Assembly: GCA_018296165.2 (NCBI GenBank)
Contig: JACKQL020000003.1
Coordinates: forward strand, 124,001 to 188,000
DNA from: Termitomyces sp. T153
Taxonomy: Eukaryota; Basidiomycota; Agaricomycetes; Agaricales; Lyophyllaceae
DNA length: 64,000 bases
Direction: 5' to 3'
Shown: positions 23,196 to 33,849 of the stretch, piece after piece
Position numbering within the stretch: the stretch's first letter is position 1
Layout: the number at the start of each line of letters is the position of its first letter
Position numbers and translations under genes: made by a program
The notes under the pieces: model-generated
Told to the model about the DNA's origin: nothing
Database searches by the model: none
Seen by the model: the letters and a program-made list of their open reading frames with translations, nothing else

Positions 23196-23639
23196 TCACC
23201 TATCCTGGATCAATAGGGAGTGGAACCATGGCTGTTGGGTCAGCAGAGCACCAGATTGTTCTGTGTGCTGGGTAGCATACCATAGTTCCATCTCGAATTG
23301 GGTGTTGGTAGCCACATCCATAGCAAGAATGTCATCAGTGTCAAATATGCAATTGGTGACCACCAATTCTCCTTCTGAGATCTGCATGACACAGAACTGC
23401 TGGCCTTGTTTCTGCAATATATTGATTGGGTTGCCTGGGTAGGGCTGCATGCTCTCTAGCAGGAATTCCAGAGCTTGGGACAAGCCATTGCCCAGCCACT
23501 TCTGAGGTCCTTCTAGAATTTTCAGCAACTGCAGGTGCTCCTCAGCATCCTCAACTAACCCTGAGAGCTCTCTGAAGTTCATAGGTGGGCCCAGCTGGAC
23601 TTTCTCACAAAATTCCAGCTCAGCCAACTCTGCCTTCAT
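23196..23639 (-). pseudogene. Gypsy-5 region of unknown role between gag and protease
   Basis: A minus-strand open frame of 147 residues, acidic and Leu/Gln-rich (for example MNFRELSGLVEDAEEHLQLL). I do not recognise a domain. Its position between the zinc knuckle (about 24570) and protease suggests a spacer of the same polyprotein. The neighbouring 23640-24230 has CA/TG-rich, repeat-like DNA, possibly LTR-derived, with no gene. Confidence 0.35.
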
Positions 23640-24539
23640 TAATCCAGACTTACCTCCTGTTTCAGGTTCATCAGGGGGTCAAGTTTTGGCCACAGGGGGG
23701 GCTCCCATCCCCTAATTGTTATCTGGGGCAAACCTCTTGGGGTGATACCCCCATAGTTGATCCACAATGTCATTATTGGACTAGGATGAGTTGTCATTGT
23801 AAGGGTAATTAACGCTCCACAGGTAAACCCAGCAAGAGCAGGCAGACACAAGTGTCAAGCAAGAGCCAAAGGAGCATTGAGGCAGCTAAGAGTCAGGCAA
23901 GGGGCAAGCATAGCAAGCTGAGCATGGATAGTGACACTGGGGCTCTTACAGTCAGTTCAATGTATAGGTCAGGAGAACACTGCTATTGTTCAGTCAGAGG
24001 ATATTCTATCCTGCTGACTGGCTTATATACTACATCTGTGGCTATGCTATGACTAATGCTATATGTGGTAAGCAGCCCAGGTAGAATAAGCAGTAATTAC
24101 TAACAATACATAAAAAGGAGAAATTGTGTCCAATGACTATGAAGGGCTGACTAACGCTGACAGGAGGGCAGGTCAATCAGATGTGCTAAAGATGATGCTA
24201 CACCTATGACTAAGGCCAGATAGAGTTGGAGTTATCCACCAGAGTTACCTAATGGGCTCATCCCCTTACAGTCATTACCACCAGATGACAAGTTCAACAT
24301 TGTTTCAAGGTCTGATAGTTCCCCAAATTTGGTCCCTTCCAGGTCACTCATGGTTTAAGCACAGCTCCTTGGCAGTATCAGACAATATTGAGTCAGCATT
24401 CCATAAGGCCAGGGCTCCTACCATAAGCTTGGTTGTTTCTTCCAAACTGGCCAGCCTAAGTTGCTCTGTTTCTGCCAAATCAACAGAACCATATGCTTTC
24501 AGCCCCAGTGGCTTCCTAGTAGAGGACCTAGCTGTGTGA

Positions 24540-25515
24540 GTGTGAGGGCAGTTGCAAGCTAAATATCCCTCTTCCCTACATTTGAAATGGTTATTTGCAG
24601 CATGCAGTTCAGCTTCCTCTTCTTGGCTCAGAGTGACCTTTTCTTGTGAGGTGGAAGCCAGCAGCTGCTTACTAGGTCAGAGGGGTCCAGATCATGGTCA
24701 TCCTCTCCTTCCTTTACCTCCCACCTGCATTGAGGTTAACCCTGGGGTGGTACTTGTTTTCTTTCCAAAGGTGGGCAAATTTGTGCATCTGGGACTCCTG
24801 GGGCACCCCAGCTGTTCTGATCTCTGTCCCTGCTGATGCTTGCAGTGGCTCTTGTGATCATTGGGCATGTGAGGGTGGTGAGTTTTTTGTGCCTCTTCCA
24901 CATCTACATTCTCAGCCATCTCTTGGTATTCAGCCTCCCATACCAATGCATTCCAGCTTGACCACTCAGGGTTAAGATGAGCACAGAGGAGGGACTTCTT
25001 AATGGAGGGGCAGAGACCATTGAAGAGCTCGACTACTCAGGCTCAGTGGCTGCCAGACCCTACTATGGTAAACAGCTCATCAAGGTCCACCACATAATCT
25101 TTTACGGACCATCCTCCTTGCTCAAACTTATCAAGATGTACTTGCTGCTGGTTTCTGTAGTCAATCAGCAAGAAGTAATTGAATAGTTTGGTGAAGAACT
25201 CTTTCAGTGTCCACTTATCTGGGGCTAGTGAAATTTGTTGTGTGTAGAAAGTGTATGCTCTCCCCATCAAGAATTCAGAGAGAACCATCACCTGATGATG
25301 TTTCTCTATGTAGCTGTCTTTTACATAGGCTGTACCATGGGTGAGGAACTTTGGAACACATGATACTCAGCTTGTCCATCATACTTCTTGGGGGGCATTG
25401 GCTTGATCATTGTTTTTTGGTGTTTGCTGTGGCCTCGAGACCTTGACATCCTGGTTTTCTTTGCCTTCTTCCCATGTTTCCCCTTGTTATGACCATGTCA
25501 GCAGTCCCGTTGTTG
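24540..25515 (-). pseudogene. Gypsy-5 gag core and zinc knuckle
   Basis: 25291-25043 encodes LSEFLMGRAYTFYTQQ, WTLKEFFTKLFNYFL and DYRNQQQVHLDKF, a gag capsid-type segment common in agaricomycete gypsy elements. Around 24555-24600 the frame reads HFKCREEGYLACNCPH, a degenerate CCHC knuckle missing its first Cys and with Tyr instead of His. The stretch between is interrupted by stops. Confidence 0.65.
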
Positions 25516-25518
25516 GCC

Positions 25519-26352
25519 TCATGGGTTATCCTCTGAACTCTCACTCAGAGAATTGGAACTAGGGTGAGAGTCATTGCTCGTGTCACTCAGGTGGTCTGAC
25601 TCAGAGTGATAACTGCTGCTTCTAGTTTCCAGTCCTGAGTCTGAGCTCAAGGAGGAGGATGATGAGCTATCCAAGGACTCGCTTCCATCCGTATCATCTA
25701 GATTCTTGAATGCTTGGCCGAGGACACTCTTACCTGTGACTTGGGCAAATCGTTGTGTAGGGCCCTTGCTCCGCAGGGTAGCACCCCTTCTCTCACATAG
25801 GTCACTGGGTTTTACCTGGCTTTTGGTGACCTGTCCAATGAGTTCTGCTAATTTACTAGACACAGGCGCCAAACCTGCGTGTTCTCTTTTATTGTGAGCT
25901 GTTCTTTTTTGTTGAACATGGTTTAGTTCCTTAGCCAGTTCACGCTGATCCTGCAAATATTTTTTGATCTCATCATGCAATGGCATTTCTTGTGGCGTGG
26001 TCTCTTTGTTCTCCTGTTCCACCTTAAGTACATTTGGTGGTTCGGTGTCAGAGACTGGCTCTTGCTCTGGGCATTGGTGGTAACTCTCCGCCTCTCTGTC
26101 AGTTGCTTTTCCCTGATCTTTTGTTGATAGAAGGGCTCGTTGGACTTCCGTGTCCATTTCCATCTCAGACAGGTTGAGGGCGCCCCAGTTTCGCGGGTCA
26201 GCCCACTTTCTCTTGTTGGGTATGTCAATCTCCGAGTCCAACTCTTCAGATGCATTGAAATTTCCTTCAGCCCAGAAGATTCTGTCTTTTTTCTGTGCTT
26301 GGCTGATCTGATCCGCCCTTCTGGCTATCGGTTCCCGTTCTTGGGCGGTCAT
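25519..26352 (-). CDS. Gypsy-5 gag, N-terminal part
   Basis: An open frame to the stop near 25519. The frame also runs upstream to an ATG at 26388, inside duplicated DNA, so I prefer the internal ATG at 26352 (MTAQEREPIARRADQ). It is acidic, with Ser/Asp runs near the C-terminus (SSSSSLSSDSGLETRSSS), as in gypsy gag leaders. Unlike the rest of this element it keeps about 28 CpGs in 0.9 kb, and it lies beside duplication copy 2. It could instead be a host gene fragment; the transposon call rests on its position before the capsid segment. Confidence 0.5.
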   Translation of the reverse strand: MTAQEREPIARRADQISQAQKKDRIFWAEGNFNASEELDSEIDIPNKRKWADPRNWGALNLSEMEMDTEVQRALLSTKDQGKATDREAESYHQCPEQEPVSDTEPPNVLKVEQENKETTPQEMPLHDEIKKYLQDQRELAKELNHVQQKRTAHNKREHAGLAPVSSKLAELIGQVTKSQVKPSDLCERRGATLRSKGPTQRFAQVTGKSVLGQAFKNLDDTDGSESLDSSSSSSLSSDSGLETRSSSYHSESDHLSDTSNDSHPSSNSLSESSEDNP

Positions 26353-26803
26353 TGACCGACATGCGAGTTTCATCGACTTCGAGTACACAAAAAGAAAAAC
26401 ATAGACTGCTGTTCCACTTTGAACTTTTTTTGACGTTGAGAGCTATTAGAGTGGGGATACTACGGGATATTGCCCTAGACCAGCACGGTCAGCAATACTT
26501 CAAGTTACTTGTGCTTGTACTGTATCCCCGACAAGCGTACAATGCATCGCTCTACGCCGCCCACCTACCTTGTCTTCCGTTCAACAAAGTGGCCATGGAA
26601 ATGACTTCTTCCTTGTCAAACTTTCTTGTACTTCGTTTTCTTTATTTTTCTTTAGCAGCCCTTGTCCATTGACGTACCTAAGGAACTGGAAAGATGGAAG
26701 AGGGTACTAACCAAGCATACTGCGAGATTTAACTAAATTCACGGTATGAGTAGCTTTCCTCGAATCCCATGCATGTTTTAAGCTGATTGTCACAATCTAG
26801 ACT

Positions 26804-28267
26804 ATGGGTTTCTTCAGACGTTTATTGAATCTACTTCGTCCTCGAGCGAGGACTAGTGTTACCGATCACGACCACTGGGACAAACATCGAGAGCGTCGTG
26901 GCCATCGCTACCGCCACACTCACGCCAATCGTGATAGCGAACTTTTTCGATATCCTTCTCAGGATCGAACCTCAGTGACTTCTCACGGACGTCCCTCGAT
27001 GACTTATGAACCACCCTCGATGACTTATGAACCACCCTCAATGACTCATGAACAACCGCCGATGACTTCTGATGAACGATACCGTACTCCATACAACGAA
27101 CAGCCCCCAACATCTACCAGACGACATCACGATGCACAATTCTTCACCGCGCTTCCATCTGCACCATTTTCGCCCGTTGCCCTCCCAGGCACCTCGGGAA
27201 ACCTCCCCACTATTGGACGCCTTGATCCTCCCGGAGCACTGGGTATTTTAATGCATGATGAACAACAACATAATCAAGAAGAACGTCCCAATTTGTATAG
27301 GACCATACCTCTGCCCTCGGTTACTTCAACGCCAGGAAATAGTCCTGTTTCCAACAATCAAGCCGTATCAGCTTCGATGGTTCCTCCCCAAGCGAATCAT
27401 CTCGGTCCAGAAGAATCTTCTCCTGACGCTGGAAACTCAACATCACTTTTATTTGAATCACCAGTACAAGGAATCACTTACGAAATCCCGCAATATCTGC
27501 ACTTGGTCAAAAATCTCAAGATAGAGAGTCCTATTAGCATCCGAAGGTTCCTGAGCATTCTGACATGTTCCCACTTGGAAATGTTCTCCGTCACCACAAA
27601 CGAAGACGATGTCACACACGCTGTTGACTTTTCAGGCCGAGTACCTGCTGGAAATCTTATCAGCCTCTCGATCGTTACGAGTGTCGAGTCCAAACTTCTA
27701 CTGGATAGATTCATGGCACGTAATCTGAGGATCTTTCACCTTGAATGGAACAGTCAAGGAAGTAGGATCCCCATACCTAACAGTGCAGATATAGGAATCG
27801 ATCTATTCGTGAAACAATCTGGGTGCCGTCTGAACATGCTTTCCCTGGTGAACTTGTATATAGACGAGGTTCAACTGGTTAATTGCTTGAAGCTTAATGT
27901 GTCCGCACACCTTCACACTCTGGTCATTCGCAATAACAGCTTTTCTGGAATTCTTACCAGTTCCAGTGGGAGGGTTGTGACGGACATGACATTGCGAACC
28001 CTTTCTCAATCCAATGGCGGTGTGCCCTTGTGCCCAAGACTATCGAGACTCGAGATCACTTCCTGTTTTGCTTCTGATGGCATGTTGGTATCTATGGTTC
28101 GAGCGCGAAATGTGAAAAACAAACAAACCTTCAGCTTGCACTACTCCTTTGGTGCTCAGGGTGAAGGTCAATCCCTTCATCCCATGGATAAATTTGGACT
28201 GGCAGAGTTCGCTCGCAAATATAACTTTACGATAACGGAAGGGCCCCAGTTATCCATCCCACTCTAA
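26804..28267 (+). CDS. Hypothetical LRR-like protein, copy 2
   Basis: An uninterrupted 487-residue frame, paralogous to 6718-8373, starting MGFFRRLLNLLRPRAR. It has three tandem SMTYEPP/SMTHEQP repeats, a single GRLDPPGALGI unit where copy 1 has two, and a C-terminal leucine-patterned region with the same landmarks (SIRRFLSIL, AVDFSGRV, FHLEWN, CPRLSRLEITSC). Many differences are conservative and the frame is intact, which suggests both copies are under selection or the duplication is fairly recent. No F-box is visible and function is unknown. The F-box gene follows 481 bp downstream. Confidence 0.75.
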   Translation: MGFFRRLLNLLRPRARTSVTDHDHWDKHRERRGHRYRHTHANRDSELFRYPSQDRTSVTSHGRPSMTYEPPSMTYEPPSMTHEQPPMTSDERYRTPYNEQPPTSTRRHHDAQFFTALPSAPFSPVALPGTSGNLPTIGRLDPPGALGILMHDEQQHNQEERPNLYRTIPLPSVTSTPGNSPVSNNQAVSASMVPPQANHLGPEESSPDAGNSTSLLFESPVQGITYEIPQYLHLVKNLKIESPISIRRFLSILTCSHLEMFSVTTNEDDVTHAVDFSGRVPAGNLISLSIVTSVESKLLLDRFMARNLRIFHLEWNSQGSRIPIPNSADIGIDLFVKQSGCRLNMLSLVNLYIDEVQLVNCLKLNVSAHLHTLVIRNNSFSGILTSSSGRVVTDMTLRTLSQSNGGVPLCPRLSRLEITSCFASDGMLVSMVRARNVKNKQTFSLHYSFGAQGEGQSLHPMDKFGLAEFARKYNFTITEGPQLSIPL

Positions 28268-28748
28268 GTACTCGCTTTTGCGAACCAGAAACGGTTTTTT
28301 TGTATTGCCGCGCTATTTATTATCCATTATATAGTAATCCTATTGTTAAATTACATAATGTTGGAATAAGTACCTGACTTTGTACAGGTTTTCGAATTCC
28401 ACTTATTGTCAAGGTTCAATAATTATCATGGCACCATGGAAACTCTATTATGGTGGATGACAGACCGGAAAGGTGACAACTAGTAAGTTGAAGACCTTGG
28501 TCAATGCAGAACAATTGTTTGAATCCTCATATCTATGTTCCTCAAACCTCAGCTAGTTGTCACCACACATTTAATCCGCCGGTTGTTTCGCTCAGATTGT
28601 CGCTCATCCCTTCCATCCCTTTGTCATTTCATAGCATTCCCTGGCTTGCAGTGTTTCCTTCATATATTCGCCTCCTGGCCTGCTTTTCCAGCACCTTAAT
28701 CCCCTTTTCAAAGTAGTACAACATTGGGGCTGAGATTGAAACGTACAA
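28268..28748 (+). other. Intergenic, upstream of F-box gene 2
   Basis: Counterpart of 8374-8839, CpG-containing, with no gene. It is slightly divergent, and the 19-bp tandem repeat of copy 1 is single here. Confidence 0.5.
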
Positions 28749-30166
28749 ATGGTGGACAGGGTGATTCTCACACCTGATTTTACCATTCCTGTGAGCTCAA
28801 ACCCTATTTCTAGCATGTATGCGATGACCCTTCGCTGGCACTTTTGCCTGCTCATACACAATGTCTAGCTCTCGCGCTGCCCCCTGAATTACTTGGCCAG
28901 ATTTTTCTTTCTTGTCTTGAACCGAAAGAAATCACTCGGGTATTTCCAATAAATAGACTGACACCGCCTCTGCTCTTCTGTCAGGTGTGCCAGTATTGGA
29001 GAAATGTTGCAATATCTTTGCCGATTCTTTGGTCGACATTGAGTCCTGATTTCAAATCCACTCCCGGAAAGATCGCACTCTACCGACTCTGGCTGGAGCG
29101 CTCCCAGAATCACCCTTTGACATTCAATTTCTTGGACACCTTGCCAAAGTCGGATCCGGCGCTTGATCTGTATTTTTCACATATGCATCATTGGGGCGAT
29201 GTTCAAGCCGATATGGGCTCAGAATCAATTTATCGGCTTTTGACATTGCGTACCGAGATGGTACCTTTATTGGAGAAGCTCGAAATTTGGAATCATACCA
29301 AGTCGACGGAGGACGAACAGCGGATTGACAACCTCACTCCAGTCCTCGCATCGTTCAGTAGCCTTTCCGAAATCATTTGGTCAGGTTATATTCCGAGAAA
29401 TATCTCGAGCATTGCCTGGCCTTACCTCAGACGCTTTGTCATCTGTGAATCCTTCGATACTCGTCAATGTCTTCTGTTAATGGCTCGCTGTCCAATGATC
29501 GAAGAAATCGTCATACTTGACTTGATGAATTCCACTCATGATATCACCCTTCCCATTGTTGATCTGCCACACCTTCGTACATTATATCTGAAAGGAGACA
29601 CAGGACAGTTACTTGATCAACTTGTTCTGCCTTCTTTGCACTCGCTTGACATGACCCCACCCATGGACGACAACGCACTTGAACGACTGGGCGCTCGTTC
29701 ATCATGCAATCTTTTCCATCTCCGTCTTTTTGAGGATGAAAGCCCTATGCATACGATATCCGAGTGGAATGCTCTGGAATATCTCCGATCCGCATGTTGT
29801 CAAACTCTTCGCTCTCTCCATATCGAGCCTGCCACAACAGACACATTCCTCCGCAATCTGACGTGGAAAGTTGATGGAGAAATTGGCAATCAGTACTTAC
29901 CTGATCTAGTGGAACTTTCTGCCAGGTCTTACACGACGGATGGTATCGTGTCTGAGATGGTTGCCTCACGATGGAACATTCAAGGAAAAGGAAATCCTCC
30001 TGCTCGTCTGGTTTGCCTGGATATATGTCAGATGGTATACGCGAGGGTCGAAGGAGATCTAGTTACCTTGCCACTCCATAGCTATTACCGTGACAGGGCT
30101 GTTCTGGGCGAGCTAGCTGATCAAGGCCTCATACTCACGGATGGATATGGATCAAGCTCAAGATGA
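28749..30166 (+). CDS. F-box/LRR-like protein, copy 2
   Basis: Proposed exon 1 28749-28760 (Met-Val-Asp-Arg), intron 28761-28813 (53 nt, GTGATT to TTTCTAG) and exon 2 28814-30166; 454 residues. The F-box is LPPELLGQIFLSCLEPKEI with PPLLFCQVCQYWRNVA and LPILWSTL, followed by a leucine-patterned tail with the same landmarks as copy 1 (HHWGDVQADMGSESIYRLL, LSEIIWSGYIPRNIS). Compared with copy 1 it lacks a few codons but keeps the frame. The expected role is substrate adaptor of an SCF ubiquitin ligase. 30167-30457 is its 3' flank, ending where copia-1 is inserted. Confidence 0.8.
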
Positions 30167-30457
30167 ATAATAATTGAGTACTTTCAATGGGAGTGTTTGC
30201 ATGTGGTCTAAACTTTGTATATTATTGCGATCTTTGTGTACCTCTGGCACAAATAATGTCGTCAAGAGAGCGCGAAGTCAGTGGCAATAATGAGTTACAT
30301 ATTCTACATATATTCTATGTATGTCTTTCCACTTCTAACGGCTCGGACGTAATATCCAATGAGCGCAAAACCGAACAACTACCCATCAGTAGACAACCCC
30401 AGTCAAATAAAAGCGCAAATGTAACTTGCAACCCCACACCAACGAGCATGATCAGCA

Positions 30458-30736
30458 TGTTGAGATTATAGTGACGGAGTCCCACCAATTACTCCCTTTA
30501 CTTCCTCCAATGTGCTCACGTCATCGTACAGACAGTTTTCGGTCCTGGAGACTTTGCGGTTCTTTATTCTGAACCCGCGAACCTCCAGGTGAGTTGTCTA
30601 TCATTAGCCGCACTATGTACACAATATCATTTATTCTGAACCCGCAAACCTCCAGGTATCCGAATAGCTAAGGCAAGCTAATCTTATGGTTCTGGTCAGG
30701 TCTGTCACCCTTCCCTGTGCACATATAGCTGCAACA
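30458..30736 (+). repeat. Copia-1 5' LTR
   Basis: 279 bp, TGTTGAGATT to TGCAACA, with a tandem internal motif GAACCCGC-AACCTCCAGGT at about 30572 and 30640. It keeps ten CpGs by eye. It borders the CpG-rich F-box island. Confidence 0.95.
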
Positions 30737-30748
30737 GGTAATGGGCCC
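30737..30748 (+). promoter_or_regulatory. Primer binding site, half-tRNA type
   Basis: GGTAATGGGCCC follows the 5' LTR immediately. The intact form GGTTATGGGCCC follows the LTR of copia-2 and is complementary to the anticodon arm of initiator tRNA-Met (GGGCCCAUAACC). That fits priming by a 5' half of the tRNA, as known for Drosophila copia. Here one base has changed. Confidence 0.65.
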
Positions 30749-30889
30749 CGGCCCACAGACTCACACACCGAAGTTTTCAGCTTGCCTACCTCTCGCTCTG
30801 TTCTCAAACATAGTAGCGAAACTAGCTCTGTTAAAGTTCACAATTTATTACGCTTCTCCCGTGCCTATTGATCCCGTCCCACGATTACA

Positions 30890-31813
30890 ATGGATGATGT
30901 TACCCCTGCTTCTCGATCTCTGCTGTCCAAACTCGGCGTTATTAAGTATGCTGAGTGGGAAAAGTATATGTATGGACGTCTAATGTCCCTTGGCAGTGCA
31001 TGGATTGTGAAAGGGCTGGAGATCTGCCCTGAACTCAAGGAAAGTGACCCTCTTTCTCTCACAGCTGTCAATGCCTATCAGCTCTGCAGCAGAAAGGCCA
31101 CTGGCAAAATTTACCAGTGGTTAGACAAAGGAAACAAGATCCATGTTGATGCTATCCAAGATGATCCAGCCACAATGTGGGCCAAACTTTGTGAAGTCCA
31201 TTTGAAATCAGCTCCCAATGCATGTTTCAACTCCTTAAGCAACCTCTTTAACATCTGTTTACATGACAACAAATCCCTCACTCCAGCTCTGCACTTGAGT
31301 AGAAGGCGCTATGCAAAGGATTCATGCACTTCACCCTCCAGCACATGTTGGACCCAATGGAATCACCTCCGCTGGGTACACACTTGAGATGCTCGATGAT
31401 GAGCTATCCATTATGGCTATGCTGCATGCACTGCCTAGAGATGAGTACTTTTCTTTTATTTCTTAGTCTTGATGCTCAGTGTCTTGAACAAAGATGCTGT
31501 TCTTGAGGCCTTTCACAACCAGGAAGTGCAGCACTGTGCCATGGAGGATGAAGTCACTGCCATTGCCACTGCAGCTGCTGCTGTCTGCAATCTTACCTGT
31601 TACTTGTGCAATGGACCACACAAGGTCACAGATTGTCCCAGCCTCACAGCAGCATGCTCCCTAGCTAAGAAGGAGGATATTGGATCAAAGCAAAAGAAAT
31701 GTGGTGATTGCCATGAAGGAGCAAAAGCAGACACTGCTAAAGCCTCTACCCCACCAATGGTTGAAGACAGATGCAATGGCCCCACAGAAAAGGCTGACAC
31801 TGCTGTTTGTTGA
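30890..31813 (+). pseudogene. Copia-1 gag with zinc knuckle
   Basis: 30890-31387 encodes the gag start (MDDVTPASRSLLSKLGV), with copia gag landmarks including AYQLCSRKATGKIYQWLDKG and DDPATMWAKLCEVH. The frame then shifts. 31469-31813 continues to the knuckle CYLCNGPHKVTDCP (CX2CX4HX4C). CpG density drops sharply at about 30980-31000 within this gene. Confidence 0.8.
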
Positions 31814-31839
31814 TCCACACTTTCAATCCCTGCTCTCTC

Positions 31840-33232
31840 TAATGCACTTTGGAACACAGACTCAGGTGCCATGAGTCATATGACACCATGCCATGAGTGG
31901 TTCCTCCCTGACTTGTTCAAGTCATGGAGAGTACCAGTCCAACTTGCTAATGACACTATCATGTATTTGGCAGGGAGTGGGTCAGTGAGACTGAAGTATT
32001 CAGGAAAAGTCAAGCCAGAGAAGCACTAACTGACATTGTTATCACCAATCTTCTGTTTGTACCTGATCTCACAAATAATCTTCTTTCTATTACTGCCCTC
32101 TCTGTCCATTGTGGCTTTGTCATGGCATTCTCTGGATGGAATGTGTTCTTCAACCTTTGAAACAAGCTAATATTCTCTGCCAGCATTGACAAGTTGCTGA
32201 CATCCTATGTCAATGGTGAGACCATTGTTTCCTCACCAGTGCACACTGTGAATGTCACTTATGCTGGACCTACTGCATCACTTAAAATTGATAAGCTCTT
32301 AATCAATGTCTGTGTCACCTCAGTGCAGATCATATGAATCAATTGATTACCAAAAACCTTACTGCAGACCTAAAAGTGGCTCCAGGCAGTGGACTCCAAT
32401 GCATCTGCAAACTGTGCCTGGAAGGAAAACAGCATTGAGCATCTTTCTCACAGATTGCAGAACAGTCAAATGAGGTCTTGGGACAAGGTTTCAGCAATGT
32501 GCATGGCCCAATGCATGTAGGAGGTCATCAAAGCAATCAGCAATAGTGGATGACTTTCATTGATGACAATATGCAATGGATGGAGGTTCAAGACATGTAC
32601 AAGAAGAGCAACACATTTGAGGCATTTAAGGGATTCAAGGCACATGCAGAGCTACAGACTGGGAAGAAGATTAAGTGCATTCATCATGACAAAGGTGGGG
32701 AATATATGTTGAAAGCCTTTCTTGGATACTGCCAGAATGAAGGGATTTGGGTAGAGTTCACTATCAGGCTACCCCCCAACAGAATGGCATGGCTGAACAC
32801 CTCAACAGAACTATTGAGGAGGCTGTCATCTCAATGCTTGTGGAAGTGCACCTGCCTGAAATCTTTTGGACATATGCCCTGAGTACCTAAGAGCACATCC
32901 ACAACCATTGCCCAACATCAGCACTTCCCCAGAATATTACACAATTTGAAGCCTACAAACAGTGGAAGCCCTGAATTGGTCACCTTTTAGTGTTTGGCTG
33001 TGCTGCTTATGTGTTGATCAGATGTGACAAACACAAGAGCTTGCAGGGGTACACTCTCACTGGGATCTTTGTCAGATATCCCAAGAATCAGGTGGGCTGG
33101 CATGTATACATTCTAAACACAAACAAGAATGTTGTCTCTAGAGATGTCATCTTCAATGAATTAAGGTGTCCTGGTCTCTCCACATTGCAGGCACTCCCAC
33201 CACCCCCTTCCTCAGCCTTTGACAATCTTTAG
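31840..33232 (+). pseudogene. Copia-1 protease and integrase
   Basis: About 31845-31905 reads ALWNTDSGAMSHMTP, an intact copia protease active site (DSGA). 32300-32430 is the pre-integrase HHCC region (HMNQLITKNL, CKLCLEGKQ). 32550-32882 is the integrase core with FIDDNMQWMEV and HHDKGGEYM. 32990-33232 is the integrase C-terminal part (FGCAAYVLIRCDKHKS, RYPKNQVGWHVY, VSRDVIFNE). Several stops and frame changes break the series. Its downstream hinge is interrupted at 33320 by gypsy-1. Confidence 0.8.
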
Positions 33233-33320
33233 GAGTGTAATTATGACCTTGATGAGACCCCCCCCCCCCCTTTCCCACAGCTGTCATGCCATCTGACCCC
33301 ACTCCCATACCACCAGTACC

Positions 33321-33760
33321 TGTAAGGGCAACCTCTGGAGGCTGGGGCTCAATCACACAGCTGGCAAAGGGAAATCCAAAGTCTATTCAGTACTGTACAG
33401 TGTCTACTGAGATAACTACTCACCTGGCAAAGGGAAATCCAAAGAGAACAAGTCTGGGGATTCCCTAGGCCAGGTGTGACGCTTCAGAGGCTTCAGAAGC
33501 ATGAGAAACAACTGTACAGTATGACAGAGAAAAAAGACACAAGTGATGTGTCAGCAATTGGTCAGCAGTTACATAAGCCAGTGGCAGTGTCAAAGGGCCA
33601 CACTTGTTGGAATTATTGACAGAGAACTGGTGCAGCCTGAGGGCTGAAACTAGGACCAATAGATAGGGAAAAGAAAGGAGAATAAAGGAAAACTATAACG
33701 GAGCAAATATGACAAGAACTGGAGGAGGAGAAGGGGAAACAAGTGAGACATCCCCTGACA
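33321..33760 (-). repeat. Gypsy-1 3' LTR (left)
   Basis: 440 bp, TGTAAGGGCA to CCCTGACA on the plus strand. A 20-bp motif (ctggcaaagggaaatccaaa) is repeated about 70 bp apart within it. It is almost identical to 39236-39675. Confidence 0.95.
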
Positions 33761-33849
33761 TCACCCCCCCTCTAGGATGCGGTGCCTCGACGCACTGGGT
33801 AGAAGAAGTCACAAATTGCCTGGTCAGCTGGTGAAATAGAGTAGATGCC

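Larger units (their letters stand above)
21650..26370 (-). mobile_element. Truncated Ty3/gypsy element (gypsy-5)
   Basis: Minus-strand gag, zinc knuckle, protease and the first part of reverse transcriptase occur in the normal gypsy order, spread over 4.7 kb. The element stops within the RT at about 21650, against copia-3, and its gag start abuts the duplication boundary at 26371. No LTR pair was found. All parts except the first 850 bp are CpG-poor and full of stops. Confidence 0.7.
26371..30457. repeat. Segmental duplication, copy 2 (main part)
   Basis: Homologous to 6287-10568 in the same order and orientation. The join at 26371 is abrupt: copy 1 is preceded by the ATG1 upstream region and copy 2 by gypsy-5. 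The block continues after copia-1 at 42153. CpG is retained throughout this part. Confidence 0.93.

Noticed and set aside
10900..25500. Repeat-induced point mutation of the Neurospora type
   Set aside because: The changes I could polarise are mostly at CpG, with CpA still common; this fits methyl-CpG decay better than CpA-directed RIP.
6287..30457. Host genes captured by the Helitrons
   Set aside because: The duplicated gene pair lies outside the Helitron termini, so Helitron capture does not explain the duplication.
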